A stretch of DNA of 5,446 nucleotides from an uncultured Verrucomicrobia subdivision 3 bacterium (GCA_946480555.1 CAMLLE010000252.1:1-5446), one strand, 5' to 3'. Positions 1 through 5,446 are shown, counted from the first letter of the stretch. Numbers and translations: made by a program. Notes: generated by a model from the letters alone, not told the origin.

Positions 1-14
1 CGCTCTTCCGATCT
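1..14 (+). other. Illumina adapter remnant (assembly artefact)
   Basis: The first 14 bases, CGCTCTTCCGATCT, are identical to the 3' end of the standard Illumina TruSeq read adapter and stop exactly where the insert would begin. The match starts at base 1 of the window, which fits a read-through or untrimmed read at a contig end. Genomic sequence should be taken to begin at base 15. A chance 14-base match ending precisely at the adapter's terminal GATCT is very unlikely, but I could not check the reads. Confidence 0.9.
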
Positions 15-54
15 GCCCGGCTCAACCGCAGGCTTAACGATCACTTCCGTTCAG

Positions 55-94
55 AAACAGGAATTCAGCGCGTCTGAATTCCTGTTTGTGTTTT
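55..94 (+). terminator. Intrinsic terminator of an upstream gene
   Basis: A perfect 14-bp inverted repeat (AAACAGGAATTCAG at 55-68, complement at 74-87) encloses a 5-base loop CGCGT. The right arm ends in TTT and is followed by GTG and TTTT (91-94), giving the U-rich tail of a Rho-independent terminator on the plus strand. No gene end is visible between base 15 and this hairpin, so it probably terminates transcription from a gene lost at the contig edge. Because the stem is symmetrical and has AAA at its left foot, it might also work in the other direction. It overlaps a possible TTG start at 86, which argues against that start for hisS. Confidence 0.75.
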
Positions 95-151
95 GCCTGC
101 GTTTTCCCTTTCCACGCCCCGGATCGATACTTACCTTCGCGCGATATTTTT

Positions 152-1399
152 ATGGAACGTTTGCCTGGTTTTCGCGATTTCTACCCTGAACCGCTACCGC
201 ACCCGGATGTCTGGAGTGCTGATGCGCGCCAATACATCTTCGCCAAATGGCGGAGCCTGGCCCAGCGCTACGGTTTTCGCGAATACGATGGCCCGCCGCT
301 GGAACCCCTCGAGCTGTTTACCACCAAGAGCGGCGAGGAGATCGTCAAGCAGCTGTTCGATTTCAAAGACAAGGGAGAACGCCACGTCGCCATGCGGCCG
401 GAAATGACCCCCACGCTGGCCCGCATGGTCGCCGCGCACGAACGCAACTACAAGAAGCCCATCAAGTGGTTCGCGGTTCCGCAGTTGTTCCGCTACGAAA
501 AACAGCAGAAGGGCCGCCTGCGCGAACACTTCCAGTTCAACGCTGACCTGATGGGTGAAACCGATCCTGCCGCCGATGCAGAATTGATCGCGCTGTTGAT
601 CGATACGCTTCGTTCGTTCGGCCTCACTGCGGCTGATTTCGTGGTCCGCCTCAGCAGCCGCAACGCCTGGCAGCAATTTTACCAGGCGAATGGAAAGGGC
701 GAGAAAACCGCCGAAGCCGAGTATCAGTTCTTCCAGACGATCGACAAACTGGAGCGCGATTCGAAGGAAGAGAGCCAGAAGAAGCTGGCCGCCCTCGGCT
801 TTTCGCTGGAATCGGTGAGCGCATTCATCGAGGCCGGCGAACCCACGGTCGAACTCAAAGCCATTCTCGACAATCTCGCCGCGCGTGGCATGAGCGATTT
901 CGTGAAAGTGGATTACCACGTCATTCGCGGGCTCGCTTACTACACGGGAACTGTGTTCGAAGCCTTTGACCGCAAAGGCGAGTTTCGCGCCATTGCTGGC
1001 GGCGGACGCTATGACAACCTCATCAAGCTCGTCAGCGGCGGCAAAGTGAATCTGCCCGCGCTCGGCTTCGGCATGGGCGACGTGGTTCTGCTGGAATTGC
1101 TCAAAGCGCGCGGCTTGCTGCCGGCGTTTGACGCGGGCATCGACGCGTACGTGATGATTGAAGATGAAGCCCTGCGCGGCGCCGCGCTGAGCCTGGTTCA
1201 AACCCTCCGCACCGCCGGACTGACTGTTGAATATCCGCTGACACCGGCGAAATCCGACAAGCAATTCAAGCGGGCCCAGGAATTGAAAGCGGCCGCCACG
1301 GCCAAGCTCGACAGCGACTCTTACGTTCGCATCCGAAACCTGAAGACGCGCAAGGAAGTCGTGACCGGTTTTGCCGACGCCGTGCATCACCTGCGATAA
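152..1399 (+). CDS. hisS: Histidine--tRNA ligase (HisRS)
   Basis: Cytoplasmic class II aminoacyl-tRNA synthetase that activates histidine with ATP and loads it onto tRNA-His. The 415-residue product is close to the usual 420-430. Seen in order: N-terminal PGFRDFYPE near residue 6; RPEMTPTLAR from residue 82; motif 2 with FRYE at 113-116 and the loop KQQKGRLREHFQFN after it; the HisRS-specific signature RGLAYYTG at 259-266; AGGGRYDNL from 282; and motif 3, LGFGMG, at 304-309. The C-terminal part, from about residue 327, matches the anticodon-binding domain in length and alpha/beta pattern. The ATG at 152 was chosen because the frame upstream to the TTG at 86 lacks family-like sequence and runs into the terminator stem. 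There is no Shine-Dalgarno before 152. The gene is intact and stands alone between two non-coding stretches, so it appears to be transcribed by itself. Identification is secure; the start is fairly secure. Confidence 0.97.
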   Translation: MERLPGFRDFYPEPLPHPDVWSADARQYIFAKWRSLAQRYGFREYDGPPLEPLELFTTKSGEEIVKQLFDFKDKGERHVAMRPEMTPTLARMVAAHERNYKKPIKWFAVPQLFRYEKQQKGRLREHFQFNADLMGETDPAADAELIALLIDTLRSFGLTAADFVVRLSSRNAWQQFYQANGKGEKTAEAEYQFFQTIDKLERDSKEESQKKLAALGFSLESVSAFIEAGEPTVELKAILDNLAARGMSDFVKVDYHVIRGLAYYTGTVFEAFDRKGEFRAIAGGGRYDNLIKLVSGGKVNLPALGFGMGDVVLLELLKARGLLPAFDAGIDAYVMIEDEALRGAALSLVQTLRTAGLTVEYPLTPAKSDKQFKRAQELKAAATAKLDSDSYVRIRNLKTRKEVVTGFADAVHHLR

Positions 1400-1658
1400 C
1401 CGCAAGACGGAATCGGCGGGACTCACGTTTTCATCGACGGCAGGGATTCTCCATCCGTGGAAAATCGCGCTGCACGTGGCGTTGAAGTTCCGATCCCAAT
1501 TGCTTTCGCCCATTCACGGTGGGGTTTTTGGGCCAGGCAACCTCACCGGGAGACAAGAGTCGAAGCTGTCATCCTGCTTTGGATTCAGTTTGCCCTCCTC
1601 GAGGTAATCAGGTAGTTCAACCCGCGTCCAAGGAGTTGGACGAATAAAACAACCATTC
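1400..1658. other. Non-coding region between hisS and the barrel gene
   Basis: These 259 bases hold no convincing gene. A weak hairpin (CCCA 1509-1512 with TGGG 1520-1523) is followed by T1525-T1529 and could be a poor terminator for hisS. An imperfect 9-bp dyad lies around 1449-1470 (GATTCTCCA with TGGAAAATC). The reverse strand of 1400-1513 stays open and joins a long shadow frame antisense to hisS; I do not regard it as a gene, but the stretch may be a dispersed repeat. I could not pick a convincing promoter for the downstream gene, though one must presumably lie here. Confidence 0.5.
1625..1642 (+). promoter_or_regulatory. Leader hairpin with GGAG loop before the barrel gene
   Basis: CGTCCAA (1625-1631) and TTGGACG (1636-1642) form a perfect 7-bp stem closing a GGAG tetraloop. 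The AAGGAG here would be a good Shine-Dalgarno, but its last base is 23 bases from the ATG at 1659, too far for normal use, and half of it is in the stem. A GGA exposed in a short hairpin loop is the shape bound by CsrA/RsmA proteins. The 18-bp palindrome could equally be a DNA operator. The structure is seen; any function is inference. Confidence 0.4.
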
Positions 1659-2279
1659 ATGAAAAAGACTACATTGCTCGTTCTCACATTGGCTTCCGGA
1701 ACGTCGTTGTTCGCTGAGCCGATCGATTCACCGGTCATTCACAATTATTCCTATGCCGAGCTTGGCTACGCATTTGTTTACGACATTGGAAACAGCGGCG
1801 CAGATGCCCACGGCGTTGTCGGCGGGGCCTCGTACGAGGTGAACAACTTTCTGATCGGTGTCAGTGGTGACTATTTCGGTGTGACCGACCTTCCGGCGGG
1901 AGTGGATATGGATGTCTGGGGAATCGGCGCCCAAGTCGGTTACGCCGTGCGCCTGATGGAGAACCGCGTGAATCTGATCCCGCACGTGGGCATTGGGTAT
2001 TCCGAAGCCACGATTGACAATGCGGGATTCGGTTCGATCACCGAAGATAGCACCACTTTTTCCCCGGGACTGTCCCTGAGTTACGCCGTCAACAATCGGT
2101 GGAGTGTGGGCGCTGGTTATAATTACTCGCGTGACCTCGAAGAAGATTTGCATGGGCATTCCTTCAACGTGGGGACGCGCATCGCATTGACTGATCGCAT
2201 CGGATTGAACCTGGGCGTCAGCTTCGTCGAAGACTCCGGTTTTGCCGGCGTCTCCAGCACGCTTACGTTCCACTTCTGA
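1659..2279 (+). CDS. Small outer-membrane beta-barrel protein
   Basis: The 206-residue product starts with a classical signal peptide: MKK, then a hydrophobic core, with likely cleavage after SLFA at residue 19, giving a mature start EPIDSP. The mature 187 residues are a run of about eight to ten amphipathic strands with alternating hydrophobic residues and many Gly and aromatic residues, for example YAELGYAFVYD, FLIGVSGDYFGV, VWGIGAQVGYAV and WSVGAGYNYSRD. They are joined by short polar Asp/Asn-rich turns. The last strand ends TLTFHF, and a C-terminal Phe is the usual recognition signal for the BAM insertion machinery. Size and pattern fit the OMP_b-brl/porin-like families (OmpX/OmpA-barrel class). 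Ligand and role cannot be told. No Shine-Dalgarno lies at normal spacing, and the region just before the ATG is A/C-rich. The gene is transcribed alone, with a terminator just downstream. There are no cysteines and no additional domain. The start is set by the signal peptide. Confidence 0.88.
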   Translation: MKKTTLLVLTLASGTSLFAEPIDSPVIHNYSYAELGYAFVYDIGNSGADAHGVVGGASYEVNNFLIGVSGDYFGVTDLPAGVDMDVWGIGAQVGYAVRLMENRVNLIPHVGIGYSEATIDNAGFGSITEDSTTFSPGLSLSYAVNNRWSVGAGYNYSRDLEEDLHGHSFNVGTRIALTDRIGLNLGVSFVEDSGFAGVSSTLTFHF

Positions 2280-2301
2280 TTCCCGCCGCGAACTGTTCCG
2301 A

Positions 2302-2340
2302 GCGAGACCGTGGTCTATCCGCGGTCTCGCGTTTCTATTT
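2302..2340 (+). terminator. Intrinsic terminator after the barrel gene
   Basis: GCGAGACCG (2302-2310) and CGGTCTCGC (2322-2330) form a perfect 9-bp GC-rich stem, extendable by one T-G pair, with a loop of about 10 bases. It is followed by the T-rich GTTTCTATTTT, and begins 23 bases past the stop codon at 2277-2279. This is a convincing Rho-independent terminator and separates the barrel gene from the gene at 2605. Confidence 0.85.
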
Positions 2341-2347
2341 TCAGGCG

Positions 2348-2377
2348 CGGTGCATTTCGAACATTGGCCGGTGCATT
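2348..2377 (+). repeat. Two direct copies of CGGTGCATT spaced 21 bp
   Basis: CGGTGCATT occurs at 2348-2356 and again at 2369-2377, starts 21 bp apart, about two turns of the helix. A shorter GTGCAT recurs at 2420-2425. Two identical 9-mers on the same DNA face in a leader are what tandem protein-binding sites look like, so an operator for the gene at 2605 is possible. That role is inference; the first copy lies only about 10 bases past the previous terminator. Confidence 0.3.
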
Positions 2378-2420
2378 CAGCTTATGGGCAGAAGCAGAAT
2401 TGCTATTAGAGTGTCGCCCG

Positions 2421-2550
2421 TGCATGCAATGACAACCAGCATGTCTTACCACTGGCAGGTGTTCTTCGGGTCGCCACTGACAGCTCGTCCCAACTGATTG
2501 ATCGGCTGATCGATCCCTGAACGACCTGGCAGTTGGTTGGCTGCATGCAA
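2421..2550 (+). repeat. Repeated palindromic TGCATGCAA in the leader
   Basis: TGCATGCAA is found at 2421-2429 and 2542-2550, both containing the 8-base palindrome TGCATGCA. Both copies lie between the terminator at 2302-2340 and the start at 2605. Between them is a near-tandem pair, CTGATTGATC (2494-2503) and CTGATCGATC (2506-2515). These could be binding sites, but I recognise no known regulator for them. Confidence 0.25.
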
Positions 2551-2559
2551 CATGCGTCT

Positions 2560-2582
2560 CGAGTTCGTCCCTCACGAACTCG
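2560..2582 (+). promoter_or_regulatory. Leader hairpin before the LamG/peptidase gene
   Basis: CGAGTTCGT (2560-2568) and ACGAACTCG (2574-2582) form a perfect 9-bp stem with loop CCCTC. It ends 22 bases before the ATG at 2605, much as the hairpin at 1625-1642 ends 16 bases before the ATG at 1659. It has no T-run after it, so it is not a normal terminator. It may stabilise or control the mRNA leader, or be an operator palindrome. Its presence in the frame upstream of 2605 supports the later start. Confidence 0.4.
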
Positions 2583-2604
2583 GACTCAACTGCAATCCCA
2601 ACCA

Positions 2605-5091
2605 ATGAAAACATCCATCCACAGTAGAATCCTGCGTGCGTTTGCTCCGGCAATTCTCGGAGTCCTCGCCGCCGCCAGCCAGGCGCTGGCACAAACACCG
2701 GCCGCGCTCTGGACCTTTGACCAGGGCAGCGGCACCACTGCCAGCGACACTTCAGGCAACAATCGCCACGCCACGCTCACCGGTTCCGGTGCCACCTGGA
2801 CCAGTTCCGCGCGCCTCGGTGCATTTGCGCTCAATCTCTCTGGAGCGAACAGTTACGCCCAGGCTTCTGGCCCGGTGGTGAACACAACCAACAGCTTCAC
2901 TGCCACCGCTTGGGTGAGGCTGAATTCACTATCTGGTTACCAGACGATCCTCAGCATCGATGGAAATCAGGTCAGCGGTTTCTACCTCCAGCTGAACGCC
3001 GGCGCGGGCGGGCGTTTCGCGTTCAACCGGCTGGCGAGCGATTCGTCGTCCGCAGCTTCAACCGTGGCGGTGGCGGGTTCGGCACCGACGACGGGCACCT
3101 GGTATCACCTCGCCGGAGTTTACAATGCCTCGGCCAAAACGCTGGCGCTCTACGTGAACGGCACGTTGCAGCAATCTGTTTCCTACACGCCGGTCTGGCG
3201 GGCAAACGGAAATACCGCCATCGGCCGCGGAAAGTTCAGTGGAAACAACGTGGACTTTGTGAACGGTACGATCGACGACGCCAGAGTTTACGCCAGTGCA
3301 TTGACCGCGTCGCAAATCCAGGCCCTGGCAAATCCCGCGACACCCGATTTCACGTTGTCGGCCAGTCCATCGAGCGGCAGCATCGCGCAGGGGGCGAATG
3401 GCACGCGCACCGTGACAGTCACGCGTCAAAACGGCTTTGCCGGCAGCGTGAGTTTCAGCGCGTCGGGCATGCCCAGTGGAGTCTCCGCTGCGTTCAGTCC
3501 GAGTTCCACCACCGGCACGAGCAGCACATTGACCCTGTCAGTGAGTCCCTCCACGCCGGCTGGAACTTCCACGATTACCATCACGGGAACGAGCGGGAGT
3601 CTTGTTCGCACGACGCCGATTACGCTGACCGTGACTGCGAGTGGCGGTTATTACACCTGGCCGGCCTACACGCCGACGATTGCGTACGATTACGTGAATG
3701 AATATGGCACGTTCAATCCGCCGACTCAGGTGTTGAACGATTGCGCGAACGTGGCTGGAACTTATGCGAATGGCTGGTGGTGCTTCCGCTACGGGCCGAA
3801 TCGGAATTCGCTCGTGACCTCGGCAGCGTGGGTGCCGATGATCGCGCGCTTCAATACCGACTTTGCCTACATCACCGACACCATGCGCTGGCCGCGCGAC
3901 TTGCGCGCGCGCAATGGCTATTACAGTGCCGTTTATCTCTACGGTTCGGGACTCTGCACGGACAGCGCGCCAAACACAGCCACCGGCGGCTGGCAGAGCG
4001 CCATCTGGCATAATGGCCAGAACTGGCCCATGGTGCTCGCGTCCTACTATCCGGTTTACAGCTTCGATCCCGCGTGTCCGTATTCGGATCGCGTGTTCCA
4101 GCAGAACGCGATGATTCACGAGGGCATTCATTGCATCAACGCGAGCATGCCGGGTTGCTTCAACTCGGCGTGGTTCCATGAAGGCGGAAACACCTGGTTG
4201 CAGGCGACGATGGAAGCGCAGCGCACCGGCAGCTACGCGAGCATGGGTTTCCTGAGTGCTGGCATGGCGGTCGCGCCATTCATGCCCATCGAATGCTACT
4301 CGGGCTGGCTGCAGGATGGCAGCTTTGGCGGGCCGTCGGCGGAAGGCGTGAACATGTTTAATGGCAATCAACAGATATGCACCTGGAAGAATCTCCTGGG
4401 CGGCACGCAATACGGCGAGGTGTTTCCGCATGCGTTATCCGTCATTCTCGGTGACAAAAGTGTCGCGTGGGTCTGGCGCTACTGTACCGCGAGCGGACGT
4501 GTGCTGCAGGATCTGGCGCAAGTGCCAGGAGGACTGGGCGACGCGCAGATGCGGCGATTGATCAAGGAATTCCGCGGCCGCCAGGCGTTTGGCGATTTCG
4601 GCGGTTGGAAGACTGCTTACAAGAAACTGTTGAACGACAACTGGGGAATCACCATCGATCAGGAATGGTCGCCGTATTGGATCGATTGCCCGGCGTGGAC
4701 GGCGCGCTGTTACGTTGATTCAACCCTGAGCGGCTCCACGCTGACTCCGGCGGCTTACACCCTGCCGGGTTGGTCGGGTGCGAATCAGATTCCGCTCACG
4801 GTCAGCGGATCGTCGGCGACGGTGACCTTCAATCCGATCGGCGCGAATATGAGCTGCCAGTTGGTGTATCAAGACACGAGCGGCAACATCCGGTATAGCA
4901 CGCCCGTAAACAGCGGCACCTGCACCATCCCGTTGGCGAACGTGAAGAACAGCGTCATCATCGCCGTGATCTGCAACACGGACTACGTCTATACCGGCAA
5001 CTCGCTGAGGCCTCAGAAATACAACTACACAATCACACTCGGCGCGGGGGTGACCGGCAAGGCAAACATCGCGACGCAGTGGTATCAATGA
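2605..5091 (+). CDS. Secreted LamG/Ig-like protein with HExxH metallopeptidase-like domain
   Basis: 828 residues. Residues 1-29 are a signal peptide (basic start, hydrophobic core, cleavage at ALA-QTPA). Residues 32-242 resemble a LamG/concanavalin A-like domain: ALWTFDQGSGTTASDTSGN at the start, TATAWVRL, TWYHLAGVY, LALYVNG and IDDARVYASALTASQI at the end. Residues 247-345 are one Ig-like beta domain of the type PDFTLSASPSSGS, with AGSVSFSASGMPSGVSAAFSP. Residues 349-702 form the likely enzymatic part. It contains HEGIH at 505-509 (HExxH) and WFHEGGNTWLQ with Glu526 after a 16-residue gap, like gluzincins (clan MA), in which His505, His509 and Glu526 would bind zinc and Glu506 would be catalytic. 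Residues 703-828 are beta-rich. All 14 cysteines lie after residue 349, suggesting disulfides outside the cytoplasm. The peptidase part reminds me of DUF6055-type proteins, unverified. No PEP-CTERM, LPXTG or type IX sorting signal is seen at the C-terminus. The ATG at 2605 is chosen because the signal peptide starts there; the TTG at 2533 would add 24 residues ahead of it. Activity and substrate are unproven. Confidence 0.85.
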   Translation: MKTSIHSRILRAFAPAILGVLAAASQALAQTPAALWTFDQGSGTTASDTSGNNRHATLTGSGATWTSSARLGAFALNLSGANSYAQASGPVVNTTNSFTATAWVRLNSLSGYQTILSIDGNQVSGFYLQLNAGAGGRFAFNRLASDSSSAASTVAVAGSAPTTGTWYHLAGVYNASAKTLALYVNGTLQQSVSYTPVWRANGNTAIGRGKFSGNNVDFVNGTIDDARVYASALTASQIQALANPATPDFTLSASPSSGSIAQGANGTRTVTVTRQNGFAGSVSFSASGMPSGVSAAFSPSSTTGTSSTLTLSVSPSTPAGTSTITITGTSGSLVRTTPITLTVTASGGYYTWPAYTPTIAYDYVNEYGTFNPPTQVLNDCANVAGTYANGWWCFRYGPNRNSLVTSAAWVPMIARFNTDFAYITDTMRWPRDLRARNGYYSAVYLYGSGLCTDSAPNTATGGWQSAIWHNGQNWPMVLASYYPVYSFDPACPYSDRVFQQNAMIHEGIHCINASMPGCFNSAWFHEGGNTWLQATMEAQRTGSYASMGFLSAGMAVAPFMPIECYSGWLQDGSFGGPSAEGVNMFNGNQQICTWKNLLGGTQYGEVFPHALSVILGDKSVAWVWRYCTASGRVLQDLAQVPGGLGDAQMRRLIKEFRGRQAFGDFGGWKTAYKKLLNDNWGITIDQEWSPYWIDCPAWTARCYVDSTLSGSTLTPAAYTLPGWSGANQIPLTVSGSSATVTFNPIGANMSCQLVYQDTSGNIRYSTPVNSGTCTIPLANVKNSVIIAVICNTDYVYTGNSLRPQKYNYTITLGAGVTGKANIATQWYQ

Positions 5092-5101
5092 ACTGAAATG
5101 G

Positions 5102-5130
5102 GGCCGCCGGTTCGATCTGGACCGGCGGCC
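5102..5130 (+). terminator. GC-rich hairpin after the peptidase-like gene
   Basis: GGCCGCCGGT (5102-5111) and ACCGGCGGCC (5121-5130) form a perfect 10-bp stem with a 9-base loop, starting 10 bases after the stop codon at 5089-5091. No T-run follows, so it is not a textbook intrinsic terminator, but position and strength fit a transcript 3' end. A small second hairpin, CGGTG-GCG-CACCG, lies at 5139-5151. Confidence 0.55.
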
Positions 5131-5272
5131 GCTTGGCGCGGTGGCGCACCGTTCAGTCCGCGCGTCGATTCGGCAATGTGCTTAACGCAATTGTGAAGAG
5201 CATCGAGATTGCCCTCACCCTGGTCCTTCTGTTCGAAGGGAGCAGAGGCCGGGCACCGTGCAAGTCGCCTGA
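5131..5272. other. Non-coding spacer upstream of the MITE-like element
   Basis: Apart from the small hairpin at 5139-5151 and a degenerate dyad around 5224-5239 (TCCTTC against GAAGGGA), I see no gene, promoter or RNA in this stretch. The short frames crossing it lack family resemblance and a ribosome binding site. The phrase CCCTCACCCTGG at 5213-5224, with the dyad after it, resembles decayed palindromic repeats common in many bacterial genomes, but the match is too weak to call. Confidence 0.4.
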
Positions 5273-5413
5273 CAGCCTGTCTGAAAAATGGAGCGCGGCT
5301 GTGTCGGAGATCAGCCGCAGCACGTGAGTGATTCAGAATCGCTGGAAAAATCCAAAGCCCTGCGGCTGGTCGAGGACCACACATCCGCTCTCCGGTATTT
5401 TTCAGACAGGCTC
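5273..5413. mobile_element. MITE-like non-autonomous inverted-repeat element
   Basis: AGCCTGTCTGAAAAAT at 5274-5289 is matched perfectly by its reverse complement at 5397-5412. Inside lie two more pairs of arms. Bases 5290-5305 pair with 5378-5393 (13 of 16). Bases 5309-5320 pair with 5360-5371 (11 of 12, plus a G-T pair), leaving a central loop at 5321-5359. Nearly the whole unit could thus fold into one long hairpin. TGA stands directly outside both ends (5270-5272 and 5414-5416), fitting a 3-bp target duplication. The GAGCCTG..TGAAAA type of end and TNA duplication recall IS5-family groups such as IS1031, from memory only. The left outermost base is C where the right end implies G. It has no coding capacity for a transposase. 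It sits 18 bases before a possible gene start at 5432. Confidence 0.65.
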
Positions 5414-5431
5414 TGAGGCTTACGAAAGAAT

Positions 5432-5446
5432 ATGAAACACCCGCTG
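5432..5446 (+). CDS. Possible start of a further gene, cut by the window edge
   Basis: An ATG at 5432 opens a frame reading M-K-H-P-L to the last base of the window. Upstream is the purine-rich ACGAAAGAAT, a weak ribosome-binding context no worse than that of the other genes here. Met-Lys followed by a short stretch is compatible with a signal peptide or an ordinary start, but five codons cannot decide. If real, its leader lies right behind the MITE-like element. Confidence 0.25.

Noticed and set aside
103..131. Possible sigma-70 promoter for hisS (TTTCCC and GATACT, 17 bp apart)
   Set aside because: It matches only 3 of 6 and 4 of 6 consensus bases, too weak to annotate, although it would give a short leader to the ATG at 152.
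86..151. A 22-residue N-terminal extension of HisRS from the TTG at 86
   Set aside because: It begins inside the right arm of the terminator hairpin, contains no family-like residues, and HisRS proteins normally begin close to the PGFRDF motif, as the ATG at 152 does.
194..1513. A 439-codon reverse-strand frame antisense to hisS
   Set aside because: It mirrors the hisS codon pattern, shows no recognisable domain over the overlap and has no leader; it is a shadow frame in GC-rich DNA.
1508..1529. Short hairpin and T5 run as the hisS terminator
   Set aside because: The stem is only 4-5 bp and lies more than 100 bases past the stop; mentioned in the intergenic entry but not called as a terminator.
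2533..2604. An extended start at TTG 2533 for the peptidase-like gene
   Set aside because: It would bury the clear signal peptide 24 residues inside the protein and covers the leader hairpin at 2560-2582.
3538..4431. A 297-codon reverse-strand frame inside the peptidase-like gene
   Set aside because: It has an Arg- and His-rich, low-information composition typical of an antisense shadow; the plus-strand frame has domains and motifs throughout.
5211..5259. CCCTCACCCTGG..GAAGGGAGCAGAGG as a known palindromic repeat copy
   Set aside because: It resembles a widespread intergenic repeat only loosely, and its dyad is short and interrupted.
1..5446. CRISPR array, tRNA or rRNA gene, toxin-antitoxin or defence system
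   Set aside because: No regularly spaced repeats, cloverleaf-type sequence, rRNA-like stretch or defence-type gene was seen on either strand.

Overview
The window carries three complete forward-strand genes, a probable start of a fourth at the right edge, and a set of non-coding structures. It most likely comes from a Gram-negative, moderately GC-rich environmental bacterium. Verrucomicrobiota (Pedosphaera-like) is my best guess. The guess rests on the style of the histidyl-tRNA synthetase, an outer-membrane barrel protein (so a diderm), a LamG/Ig-like secreted metallopeptidase-type protein, no Shine-Dalgarno at usual spacing before any gene, and repeat sequences that look familiar from that phylum. 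I could not check this by search. The first 14 bases match the end of an Illumina adapter, so the window probably starts at a contig edge in an uncleaned assembly.

Layout. Bases 1-14 are adapter. Bases 55-94 form a strong terminator-like hairpin ending an unseen upstream gene. hisS (152-1399) encodes histidyl-tRNA synthetase with all class II and HisRS signature motifs. Bases 1400-1658 are non-coding and end in a short perfect hairpin with a GGAG loop just before the next gene. The gene at 1659-2279 encodes a small exported outer-membrane beta-barrel protein ending in Phe, and is followed by a good intrinsic terminator (2302-2340). Bases 2341-2604 are non-coding and hold short direct repeats, a near-identical tandem 10-mer and a 9-bp hairpin before the next start. 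The gene at 2605-5091 encodes an 828-residue secreted protein: signal peptide, LamG, Ig-like domain, Cys-rich gluzincin-type metallopeptidase-like domain (HEGIH plus a downstream Glu) and a beta-rich C-terminus. A GC-rich hairpin follows (5102-5130). Bases 5273-5413 are a 141-bp non-coding MITE-like element with 16-bp perfect terminal inverted repeats, nested internal dyads and a TGA flank on both sides. An ATG at 5432 may begin another gene.

The three genes do not look like one operon or pathway. They are separated by long leaders and at least one terminator. hisS is housekeeping; the other two are separately transcribed envelope or secreted proteins. The best leads are the MITE-like element and the metallopeptidase-like secreted protein.
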